Source: Linnemannia schmuckeri | Taxonomy: Eukaryota > Mortierellomycota > Mortierellomycetes > Mortierellales > Mortierellaceae | DNA length: 64,000 nt | Assembly (NCBI GenBank): GCA_029449235.1 | Contig: JANATG010000003.1 | Coordinates: 1,612,001-1,676,000, forward strand | Reading direction: 5' to 3' | Shown here: positions 12,693 through 22,928 of the stretch, one piece after another | Layout: each line of letters opens with the position of its first letter | Numbering within the stretch: position 1 is the stretch's first letter | The notes under the pieces: generated by a model | Databases searched by the model: none | Told to the model about the DNA's origin: nothing | The model's input: only the letters and a program-made list of their open reading frames with translations | Position numbers and translations under genes: made by a program

Positions 12693-13611
12693 TATCTCTT
12701 CTTGTATTGTGCTCAGATTTACGAAAGGACGTGGAAGTTCACAATAGAGAAGGAGGGAAGAGAACAGTGATAAAAAGAAAAGAGACGAAAGTGTGTAAAG
12801 GGAAGCAAAAGAGAGAGTGAAAAAACAAGGGGGGAGAATGCCTTGTTTTATGCGATCAGGGGAGCGATTTAGCTTATTTCTTGGATTAGCGAGGACTAAT
12901 GACCTGTTTTTTCTTTTTTTCACTTGACACCGCAATGAGCTCTTGTGCTGGATACTTTCTTCACTCTGTCAGAATCATGTCAATCGTTCCATGTGTGGTG
13001 GTTTCAACAACTACCCCTTAACTAGACCTCAGTAATGTTACTCAGGGAGAGGGTCGAAGGCCAGAGTTATAGGACCGCTGTTAAGCCCTCAATTGGTACG
13101 GGGTAGTGATAGTAATGTCCTAATGGAACCACACGAAACAATATACTGTAACACGCCAACGAAACTCTTGTCAGTATTGCTCTTGTCCAAGAAGTGATGT
13201 GTAAAAGGACAAAGAGCAGACAAGAGGGCTGGGCGCACTACTAATACTATGTCTACAAAGAATATGACTGCTAATCTAAGGCATCGCCACCGCTGCCTAG
13301 CCGCCACCTTATTTTGCAACAGTAACAAAATGCGAGCTTGACGCGAGAGAGGTAGGATAATCATTACTTCCTCTTCATGCAGGTGAGCAAACTAGCCAAA
13401 GTCAACATAGTAGCATGAGTAGTATTGGTATTAAGCAGAGCCTTCTCTTGCTTTTTGTTCGTGCAGGCTTAATGAGTTCACAAGCGTTTTTTATTAGAGA
13501 CAACAGAAACAACAGCGATTATAACAATAACCCTATTCAGCAGCGACACACGTTTTCCTTCCCTCAGATCTTTTTTTTTTTTTACTCCGACCTAGCTTAG
13601 ACACGACCACA

Positions 13612-13651
<40 letters not shown>

Positions 13652-13674
13652 ATAACACCGAACAGCGCAACAAC
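12693..13674. other. Upstream region of ABC copy 2
   Basis: No gene is supported. It holds the promoter side of ABC copy 2, a short T run (13571-13583) and a 35-base A run (13615-13649) that ends just before the retroelement relic. Confidence 0.6.
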
Positions 13675-15520
13675 ATGCCGACTAACACAAGAGATCCAGC
13701 CACCGGCGAGGGTACGCAAACACCTGAAGGCAGTGCCGGCACTCAAGACCTTGACTTGTACGCGGACTGGATGGCGATGAGAAACAAGTTCCTGGAACAC
13801 GCCGGAGTGAGGAAGGAGCTGAGCATTGAAGACAAGGCGGCGGCCAAGTTTGAGGAGCTCAAGCAGCTCGGTATGAGACTCGATTACATCAAGGCTGACA
13901 TCTGGTTGCTCGAGTTCGCCCTTAAATAGATGTGTCTAGTCGAAGGAAAGGACTACATCTTTCGTACCATGCTGAGCTATGTTCCTGGGTAGCAAAGCAG
14001 GTGTTACGCGAGGAATGCCGTTAGGAGTTCCCATCCTTAGACGACTTCAAGACGGTCATTAGAAGGGTAACTGCGGAGCACGCATTCAAGCCAAGGATGT
14101 CAGGACCCACTCGCTCCGATACGGCCTTTGATCAGTCAAACCACGAGCTGGACGAGACTTGGAAATGCGAGATGGCGAGAAGATGTGCCGCCTTAGAAAG
14201 GGAGAGGGACCAGGCCGTGAGGGACAGAGCTCGAGTCGCAGCAGTCCAGGAGGTGGTGCTGAAATTGGTCAAAGGGATGCCCTTCCTCCTTTAGACAGGC
14301 GTTGCATTTATTGTGACAGTACCATATATGCCAAACGAGAGTGTCCCGCCCTAGATCAAGATGTAGGCAAGCGAGCAACAAGTGGAGATGGAGGGTACTT
14401 ACAGGTTCGGAGGTATGCTTCGATTGGTCGACGAACATTACCGATGAAAGGAGGAGAACAGGACAGAATCAAAAAATTCAGGAGGTACTGGCAGAAATAC
14501 AGGAGGTACTGGCAGAAATACAGGAGGTCCAGCAGTACGCACCCTAGTGGTCCATGTAAGAGAGGAGGAGGATGGCAAGGGGAAGGAGACCAGTCCCGTC
14601 AGAGTTTCACTCTAAGTACTGATATAGGACCAACGCCACCAACTTTTAGATCTTTCTAGCGCCACCAAATGACCAAAACCTCTTCTGCTGACTAATCGAG
14701 CCCTAGAATCCTCTACATGCAACAACTTAGTCTCCAACAACATAGATACTCCTCACGTCAATAGTCTAGCCCCTTAGTCTTAAATTTAGTTCGTAACTCT
14801 TGGCTTTTATTAAAACACATACATTCTATCTACAACCTTACCCTTGCCTTGTTACACCACTAGGGGTTGTCTTTCTGGATGCCGAGACGAATACGGAGAA
14901 GAAAAGGTAGAAATATCACCATCTGTCGACTTTGGATCAGGCTAAGGAGGATGGAGCAACAATTCTTCAGAGGGTTCTGGACTCGCGAATGAGCCTGTCG
15001 CTGAGAGACCTTTTTGGCGACGTTCCGTAGTTGCAAAGGACCTAAAGGCAATGTGCAAGAAGAGTAAGCACGCAATTGAAGGGGCGGACGACAAGGACGA
15101 CAAACCAATGTAGGATACAGTGGTGAAGATGGACGTGTTTAAAGCTAGAGAGAAGGAGGCTGGCATTGTGTCGGGGCGTTTGATTACTCCGATCAGCTTT
15201 GCCCACAGGGTAGTGAAGGGCCAGAGGGTGTCGGTCTGTATTGATCCTGGATCGGAGGTGAACCTTGTTTCCAAGCAGCTTTGCAAAGATCTCGGACTGG
15301 CCAGCAAGCCCAACAGGCTACTCTCGGTCGGTGGGTACAGAGGAGAAAAACAGTACGGATAGGAGGTTTGTCCCTATGCCAAGCTAGGGATCCGAGCAGC
15401 CAAGTTTGATAGCCACTTCCTAGCGGAGGAGGGCCTCGACGGAGCAGATCTCTTGGTTGGGATGTCTCTTTACTGGATGAAGACATCGAGATCCAAATCG
15501 ACAAAGAGAGCAAGAAATGA
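13675..15520 (+). mobile_element. Degenerate gag-pol retrotransposon relic
   Basis: A broken retroelement reading left to right across shifted frames. 13675-13929 opens with MPTNTRDPATGEG and a charged helical gag-like stretch. A further gag-like piece at 14097-14294 is rich in Glu and Arg. At about 14304-14345 a zinc-knuckle-like motif CIYC..Y..C keeps CX2CX4-X4C spacing, but the expected His is Tyr. Then 15120-15362 encodes a retropepsin-like segment with IDPGSEVNLVS (active-site DTG/DSG position), followed after an in-frame TAG (15360-15362) by LLVGMSLYW, which resembles the GMDWL end of Ty3-type proteases. Reverse transcriptase and integrase were not found and no LTRs were recognised. It is a dead fragment of a Ty3-like or related element; the family is uncertain. 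Confidence 0.7.
14479..14530 (+). repeat. 21-bp tandem repeat in the retroelement relic
   Basis: A 21-base unit beginning CAGGAGGTACTGGCAG occurs twice in full (14479-14499, 14500-14520), followed by a partial third copy. In one frame it encodes QEVLAEI repeats. Confidence 0.8.
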
Positions 15521-16547
15521 GCGATGCTGAGCGACGAGAAGGACAACCAAGTTAAGTTCCCCCTTTCGGTGGAGAAGTCGCCCGCCAGCAGGGACTCAGA
15601 GTGAGGTGTGTTGTGGTTGTAGGGTATGACGATGAGAGCGTTTCCAATGGGGAGCACGAGCTCAAGGAGGAGGTTGGATTGTGGGATGAAGGGTTGGTTG
15701 CGGTTGTTGAGTTGGGAGGTGTGGAGGGTGAGGAGGGGTCGTTCAAGTTAAACCGCAAAGTACAAGCCAGTGGACAAGAAGGCTGGGCCCGTTACTGCTC
15801 AGTTGCCTTTGACGATGCAGCTGAGGAAGCAAAGGTAGTGTTTTTGAAGATTTATAATACCGTGGTCCTTTTTCGACGAGCGGAATGTGGAAACGTGGCA
15901 CACAAGCAAGGCGATAAAACAAAAGCAAATCAACATTTATCATTTTGTGGTTGACTGGTCACATCGATGGTTAATGGCGAATAATAGACAAACAAGTCTG
16001 CGACTCCACCTTTTTGTTTCCGCTTTAATGCCTTTTTTCAGGCAATAATAGTCGTGTGTTCTTTGGCATGCAACTGAGACCATTTCGATTTTGAAGCAAG
16101 TTAAGGGAATTTTGCACGCGCTGATGTGACGCGTGTCGTCATTATTGAGACGCAACGGTCAGAAGTGCACACAACACGCGACTGAGACATCGTGCTTCAA
16201 TGTAAATTTTTTCTAAAAAACCTGGCCCCTCACCAGGCACCCCTCTCACCTCATCGTCTATCTGTCATCACTCTGTCTCCTTATCTCTTCTACTTCTCTC
16301 ACCTCCTTACTCTTCTCACTCCTGGTAGAAGTAGACTTTCCTTCTCCTTCTCTCCTTTCCTTGTCTTTTATTCTCACCCCTGTACACATCTCTTTTGTAA
16401 ATACTACCATCCATCTTACCACCATCCACACAACAGACCTTCATTTTCTTTCTCAAACGGTGATCAAGACGCCGTTAGTTAACAACACTTATTACAACGA
16501 ATCGCACGCACAACCTTGTTACACACGATTGCTAAAACCCGCCCACA
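15521..16547. other. Gap between retroelement relic and secreted repeat gene
   Basis: No gene is supported. Open frames at 15552-15758 (minus) and 15601-15954 (plus) overlap each other and are compositionally biased. The last 350 bases are pyrimidine-rich on the plus strand (about 16210-16380), as expected for a fungal promoter and 5' leader of the next gene. Confidence 0.5.
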
Positions 16548-19500
16548 ATGAAGTTCCGACTTACATCTATTGGTATGTTCGTCTGACATACCATTTTTTG
16601 CTCTCTTTTCTTTTCCCGATGCATTCTTGCGTTGCCGCAAAATTTCCTATTATTTGCTATAAACTGACGATTCAGGTTTGAACGTATACTTTTTCATTTT
16701 TTGCCTCTTCTTGCCAGCCACTGCTGCGGCATTGATCATGGCCACACAGACACAAACGGCCCAAGCCCGCGACTCCTGGTTCGGTCGCAACAACAAACAC
16801 GCTGCCAATGCCGACATCAAGGTCGACAGTGCTCTGCACCAAGGCATCTTTCAAGGCGCCCAACCTAAGGTCGACAAAGTTTATCCTGTTTACACATCTT
16901 CGATCGGTCATGGTACTTACCCTTTCTTGACCCAACCCCAGACTACGGCCTCGGCTGCTGCGACTGCTGCTCCTCCTGCTTCGGGACCTCGTGACCCCTT
17001 AGCGACGATGGTTCAGCCCATTCGGACGGCGGATGAGCCTCCTTTCAATTATGAGGTTGTGATGGATGATCATCGTCATTACCCTATGAAGAGTAAGCGG
17101 GCTCAGGATAGTGAGGCTGGGCATGTGGCTAAGGTGGAGGATGCTAATGAGGATGAGGAGGCGGAGGAGGATGCTGAATTCCATATTCTTCCAGTCTTGG
17201 ACAAGTTCCGACGCGCGTTGCTATCCGGTGATGAGGACGGGGGCGACGAGTACGAGAACGAGTTTGTGGACAAGACCGAGGCCGAAAACTCTCCTTACCA
17301 CGCCTCACTCGATTACGACGGCGAGTACTTGGATGAGATGTCCAGTACCAGTGCCACCCCCGACAGTCCTCACCGGAAGAAGAAGCATCTCAAGGAAGGA
17401 GACGATATGGGTCGAGTTCGTTCCGAGAGTCTCCTGAACCGCGCCTTGCACCACATTCCTCATAAAGCTAGCCCCACTGACGAAGTTGTTGTCGAGAAGC
17501 GCTCGGTGCCAGAGGAAAAGAGGGCAGGAAAGGTTGAGAAGCATCAACATCACGATCTCACTGCCACTCAGGAGAAGCTTATTCACCAAGCCGAGCAAGT
17601 TTTCTACGACACTCAAACTACCACTGACCGTCTTAAGGACGAGGCTGCCCGTGCTGTCAAGGAGACTAAGGGCCATATGGAGGGTGCAGCCAAGGAGGCT
17701 AAGGAAACTATTGATCACGCCTTGAACCAGCCAGATGTCAACATCAACAACAAGAAGCGCGGCTGGTTCGATTTCCGTAACAAAAACAACAAACAGGACA
17801 AGCGGTCAATCGTCAAGGAAGCTGCGGATAAGATCCATAATGCCCAGGAGGCTGTCTACCATGCCGCCTCTTCGGCCTCGCAATCCGTCCATGATTCTCA
17901 AGAAGCTGTCCTCAACGCTGCTGCTCGATCCCTCCATGATTCACAGGATGCTGTCTACCATGCCGCCAATGAAGCCTCCAAGTCCTTGCATGACTCTCAG
18001 GTATGGATAAAAAGAGCAAAATTGCAGTTGTTCCCCTTTTTTTTCAAAGGGTTCTCAATCAATGCGGCGAGAATGGGGGGACAACAATTTAATCAACTCA
18101 TTTTTTCTCTTCGCCAATATTGATATTCTTACCCCATAAGGACGCTGCATACAAGGCTGCTGCCTCCGCATCCAAGGCCTTCCATGATAGGCAAGATGCA
18201 GCTTATGACGCCGCCACCAAGTCCTACCATGACTCTCAGGTAAGGATGTGAACCAATTATACTTATATTTTGATCAATTTTGTCAACCATCTAAATCCTT
18301 TTAACAGATCAAATGTGGATGGATCAATATTAACCAGCTCCTTGTTTTTTTTTTGGATGCGTTCCTTACCACTTCAGGATGCTGCATACAGGGCTGCAGC
18401 CTCGGCATCCGAAGTCTTCCACGACAAGCAGGACGCCGCTTACGACGCCGCCGCAAAGTCTATCCACGACTCTGAAGACGCTGTCTTCCATGCCGCCAAC
18501 GTCGCCCAAAAGTCGATCCATGACAAGCAGGACGCCGCCTACAAGACTGCTGCGACTGCTCAGAAGTCTATCTACAACACTCAGGAGGAGATTTCCAAAC
18601 GCGCCAAGGAGAACTACGATTATATCACCGGTTCTCCCGAGCCTGCTTCCAAATCCTGGTTCAATTTCGGCAAGAAAAAGCGCACCCTTACTGGCGATGT
18701 GATCGACACTCTCCACGTCGCAGAGGATGCCATCATTCGCGCCGCCTCACCTGTCCTGAAACCCATCCACGATACTCAGGATGCTGCCTACAGAGCTGCT
18801 GCTGCTGCTCAAGAATCTGTTCACGACACCCAGGAGGAGATCTCCAAGCGCGCCAAGGAGAACTACGACTATCTCACTGGCTCGCCTGAACCGGCGTCCA
18901 AGTCTTGGTTCCAGTTCGGCAAGAAGAAGCGCACTCTCTCAGATGACGTGGCCGATTCCCTTCATGGCGCTCAAGACACCATCCTCCATGCCGCTTCTGC
19001 CGCCCAGAAATCTGTCCATGACACCCAGGACGCCGCGTACAAGGTCGCAAAACCTAATCTCGAGTATCTCCAAGGCACCAAGGATGGCATCCTCGATAGA
19101 CTCGTACACGTCAAGGACGAGGCCTGGAAGTCATCTTCCCACATCCCAGAAGCCATCGGATCCACATTCTCTGATGCCAAACACGCCGTTCAGTCAACAT
19201 TGGACCGCCGCGCCGACGATGCGAAGCGACGCCTGGAACAACTCGTCGTCGAGGCCCAACATGCCGCGATCGACGCCGAGAAGGTCGCGGAGGAGGCTCA
19301 TAAGCTCGCGGAAATGAAGACCATCGAGGCACAGGAATTGCTCGCGAAGGCGTCCAGGCAGGCCGAGAAGAGTGCTCACAAGCAGTCCAAGGAGGCATAC
19401 AAGGCTGCAGAGCGTAAGCAGCACGAACTCGAGATCGCTGCCAAGGAAGCCACCAAACATGCTGAGAAACTCCGTGCCGAGGCGGACGCCCAGCTGGCGG

Positions 19501-20324
19501 CCGCCAAGCTCGAGGTCAAGAAGCGTGAGGCTGAGATTGAAGGCACTATCAAAAAGCGTCAGGCCGAGATAGAGGAGGCTGCCCAAATTGCTGCCCAGAA
19601 AGTTGAGGAAGTCAAGGCTGCCTCGGCTTTGAAAGAGAAGCTGTTGAAGGAAGAAGCCGCTCGAAAGGCTGAGGAGAAGGCAGAACTTGCCCGCCAGGCC
19701 GCTGAGGAGAGGCACCAGGCTAAAGTCGAAGCCGATCGTCTCGCCGCCGAGAAGGCCGCCGCCGCCAAGATCGAAGCCCAACAAAAGAAGGAAGCTGAAG
19801 CCCTCGCCGCCCAGGAAAAGAAGGAGACTGCCCGTCGAGAAGCCGAGTTCCAAAAGCAAGTCGTTAAGATCGCCAAAGCAGAGGCCGCCGCCAAGAAGAA
19901 ACGCGATTACGAGGCCTCGTTGATCGAAAAGGAGATCTTGGCCAAGAAGCTCGCGTACCAAGCCAAGCTCGACAAAGAATCCAAAGCTCACCAGGCGCGA
20001 ATCGATGCCGAGAACAAGAAGCACGAGGCCGCTGTCAAGATTGCCCAGGCCAAGATCGCCGCCGAGGAGAAGGTTGCCGAGGCCAAACGTGCGGCTGCCG
20101 AGAAGGCTGCTGAGGCACAGGCCAAAAAGCAACACGAGGCTGATAAGAAGGCCGCCGCGGCTGCGGCAAAGAAGGAGGCTGCCGAGGCCAAGAAGCGACA
20201 GCAAGAGTTGGCGAAACGCGAGGCCGAGTTGGCAAAGGCTACAAAGGCCAAGGCGGAGGCGGAGCGGCTGGCCCATGATGCAGCCTTGAAGGCCAAGCTT
20301 GCCGAACAGGCTGCCACAGTTTAA
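16548..20324 (+). CDS. Secreted helical-repeat protein with Lys-Arg sites and a long Ala/Lys/Glu helix
   Basis: I do not recognise a named family. Exons: 16548-16572, 16718-18000, 18141-18239, 18378-20324 (1117 residues); an alternative in-frame acceptor starts exon 2 at 16676 and adds 14 residues. The N-terminus MKFRLTSIATAAALIMA ending TAQA looks like a secretion signal. An acidic region follows, then amphipathic repeats of 15-18 residues with the cores DAAYxAA and HDxQ, resembling LEA or apolipoprotein-type helices. Next comes a tandem unit of 83 residues (SWFxFGKKKRTL ... SPEPASK) and about 380 residues of Ala/Lys/Glu-rich heptad-like helix. Lys-Arg pairs precede several repeat units, suggesting Kex2 processing. 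A cell-surface, structural or stress-protective role is possible, but function is unknown. Confidence 0.8.
17821..19062 (+). repeat. Coding array of 15-18-residue amphipathic repeats
   Basis: Units such as DAVYHAANEASKSLHDSQ and DAAYDAATKSYHDSQ recur through this stretch, interrupted by two introns that both fall exactly between DSQ and DAA. Two 83-residue super-units start near 18592 and 18841. A third, older unit (GWFDF ... DKRSIV) begins near 17760. Confidence 0.8.
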
Positions 20325-20587
20325 TTCTTGCTTGTAGGTATTTTATCAGTTTTTTTTTTTCAATGATGAAAGAAGTAACAAGAATTTTGTTTTTTTCTTT
20401 CGGGTTATTGTCTCCCTAAAAAGGTATTCGCATCTACCGATGATGGAGACTTTATTTCTCTCACTTAACATTTAAACTGTCAAAGTTGACTGGTGAAAAT
20501 AAAAATAAAACTTGTTGCATACTTAACACAGAATCAAGAAAGAAGTGATCCGTTGACGGTACCCGAGTTTCGAGTGATGATTACAGA

Positions 20588-20632
<45 letters not shown>

Positions 20633-20779
20633 AAGAAATTGATGCATGTCTCCACTAAGACTCTCGTTTTACCAATGGAGTCAAAAAAAAAAAAATGGAT
20701 TTATAGAGCATCAGTGCACCGCATGTCATTATATTCTTGTGTTGTTTTCGTTTTTTTCAAACAGCCACATAATTTCTCT
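20325..20779. other. Convergent 3' flank with 43-base A run
   Basis: Space between two genes that end towards each other. It contains an uninterrupted run of 43 A (20589-20631) and AATAAA-like signals near 20499-20510, plausible for polyadenylation of the upstream gene. No gene is seen. Confidence 0.6.
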
Positions 20780-22383
20780 CTAGCTCAACAACACATTATC
20801 CTTGCTCTTCATGCTTTGCAACATTGATTTGGCGGAGGAATCACCCTGGTCAGCAGCCATTTGGTACCAGTGCCTTGCTTGTCCATGATTCTGGGGAACG
20901 CCTTCGCCAAGGTAGTAAAGCAAGCCGACGCTGTATTGAGAGATTGCAAGTCCTTGGTTGGCGGCCTTGAGGTACCAGTTCATCGCTTGCGCATAGTCCT
21001 GGGGGACACCGTAGCCACGATCATAGAGAAAGCCTATGTTGTATTGTGCACTTGCACTTCCTTGGTTGGCTGCCTTAAGGTACCAGTCCATTGCGTGCTC
21101 ATAGTCCTGGAGAACACCTTCGTCACCGACGTAGAGATCACCGATGGCGGATTGCGCAAATGCATGCCCTTGGTTGGCGGCCATAAGGTACCAGTCCATC
21201 GCTCGTACATGGTCCTGGGGAACACCTTGGCCATTGTCGTAGAGGATACCGATATTGTACTGAGAGACTGCTAGTCCTTGGTAGGCGGCTTTGAGATACC
21301 AGTCCATCGCTTGCGCATGGTCCTGGAAGACACCGTAGCCACGGTCGTAGAGGACGCCAATGCTGTATTGGGCAGCAGCATGGCCCTGGTCAGCGGCCTT
21401 GAGGTACCAATCCTTGGCGGCTTGGTAATTTTGCGGAACCCCCTTGCCATCTCTGTACATATCGCCCAGAGCGACCTGAGCGTACTTGTTTCCTTGACTG
21501 GCGCTGATGCTCGTCTGAGCCATGTCCATCTCGATTGGTACATCGGTCGTCGCGCTCTGGGGTTCACTTGACTGGAGTTTGTTGCCGCCGTTGTCTAGAC
21601 GTTCAAAAACTGGAAGATCCCTGGTGGTTGGGGTTTGATCGTCTAAAGGCCCATGTGGTCCTCGAGCAGACGAGAAGTCAAGAGGCCTGTCGATGTGCCA
21701 GTAGTTATCCATCGCCGTCTCCTCCTGACCGTAGACTGGATTCCGTCGAGCTTTGGTGGTGGTGGAGGAGAAGATGGTGTGTATAATGACAGGCGCACTT
21801 GAGGCGGCGCTGGATGTTGGGGAGACGTTCAGGGAGTCAATTTTGACGTCCACGTTGCTCTCGTTGCTTAATAGCTGCAATCCCAACTGTTGGACGACAG
21901 GAGAAGCGACCTCTGTATTGGTCAATGGGGTATTGACAATCACATCTAGGACGGTGTTCGGCACGACATCAATCCTGCGAGGCTCAAGACTAGTATGTGG
22001 TTGTTTCGACGCCAAAAAAAAAAAAGAGTGCGTAAGTACAAGGTGTCCTATTTCAATTCTACAACACAGCAACCAACCCCTGTCATAGACAAGTTGTTAC
22101 AAGCATGTTCGAGTTTGTTTGTGTATACGTACGTCCTGTAGTCAGGCCCTTTCAAAAAAGAGACCACCCTCGTCCTCTCTCGAACTTGTACCGCATTATC
22201 AAACGCCTGGAGGATATCCTCCCAAAGAACAAACTCTTCCTTCGTCTCCGGATTGACGCAGATGTCGATATGGAATATCTCGTCGGGCCTTGCGGGAAGA
22301 ACAAAGGTGGGCGGGAGGTTCTTGTTAACAGAACGGACGGCCTGGACGTTTTTCTGAGAGTGGGGGTCGTCTTCCTGTAGCAT
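20780..22383 (-). CDS. Sel1-repeat protein
   Basis: Scaffold-type protein, 486 residues. Exons: 22383-22133 and 21989-20780. The start MLQEDDPHSQ opens a conserved-looking N-terminal domain (LPARPDEIFHIDICV ... FLKGPDYR). The intron joins it to LEPRRIDVV. An alternative acceptor 15 bases further in would drop five residues. The C-terminal half carries six consecutive 36-residue Sel1-like TPR units of the form LYxxGxGVPQDxxxAMDWYLKAAxQG. Sel1 repeats mediate protein contacts, for example in ER degradation or signalling adaptors. There is no signal peptide or membrane segment. Such proteins are strongly expanded in Mortierella-type fungi, which fits the host assignment; the partner is unknown. 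Confidence 0.9.
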
Positions 22384-22928
22384 TTTATTTTAGGGGCGAA
22401 AAGGGGTGTGCAGGGTTATGGGGGGAGGTGTTTGCTGTTGGCGATCCGAAGATTGGTGGTGATGTGTTGATGGAGGTGAGTGTTGATGGAGATGAGTGTT
22501 GAAGGAAATGAGTGATGATTGAGATGAAAATAAGAAGGATGAGAAGAGGCGAAGACGAGGAGAGTGTGAAGACGTACGTGACGCGTACGGGAACTGGAAT
22601 AAGAAAAAAAAAAAGATGGTAAAGTAAAAGAAAAGTTAGGTACTCGCCAAAACAAACAATATGGCCCTTCTAGGGTTAAGGCAATGAGAAAAAAAAGAAA
22701 AAAGGGCTGGCTGGACCATGGAAGGTTCCATCCACCTCACGACACTTTGATCCATATTGCCATGAAGTTATATAAGCATGGTCAGCCAAAAAGCAAGACA
22801 ACGTTGGGAAATAGTGTTGAAGCAAGAGGGGAAAACAGGGGAAGCATGCGCAGGGCGGTGCGGCTGATAGATATCTTTTTTTTTTTATATATGTATATAT
22901 TTTTTTTCAGCTTCCTAAACCACCTTGT
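22384..22928. other. Gap between Sel1 gene start and TEA gene stop
   Basis: Promoter side of the Sel1 gene and 3' flank of the TEA gene. Apart from the 16-bp minisatellite (22465-22528) and A/T runs nothing is seen. Confidence 0.6.
22465..22528. repeat. 16-bp minisatellite, four units
   Basis: TGTTGATGGAGGTGAG and three variants follow one another without gaps (starts 22465, 22481, 22497, 22513). The array lies 82 bases upstream of the Sel1 gene start codon on that gene's 5' side. Confidence 0.85.

Noticed and set aside
13615..13649. A run as a poly-A tail of a retroposed insertion
   Set aside because: It lies at the 5' side of the relic relative to its reading direction, and A/T runs are common throughout the window.
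15552..15954. Overlapping open frames on both strands after the retroelement relic
   Set aside because: Ser/Thr/Pro or Gly/Glu bias, mutual overlap and no motif. Probably chance frames in biased DNA.
18366..20317. Long antisense frames opposite the secreted repeat gene (up to 360 codons)
   Set aside because: Leu/Gly- or Ala/Ser-rich mirror translations of a GC-rich Ala/Lys/Glu gene. They have no motifs and the sense frame explains them.
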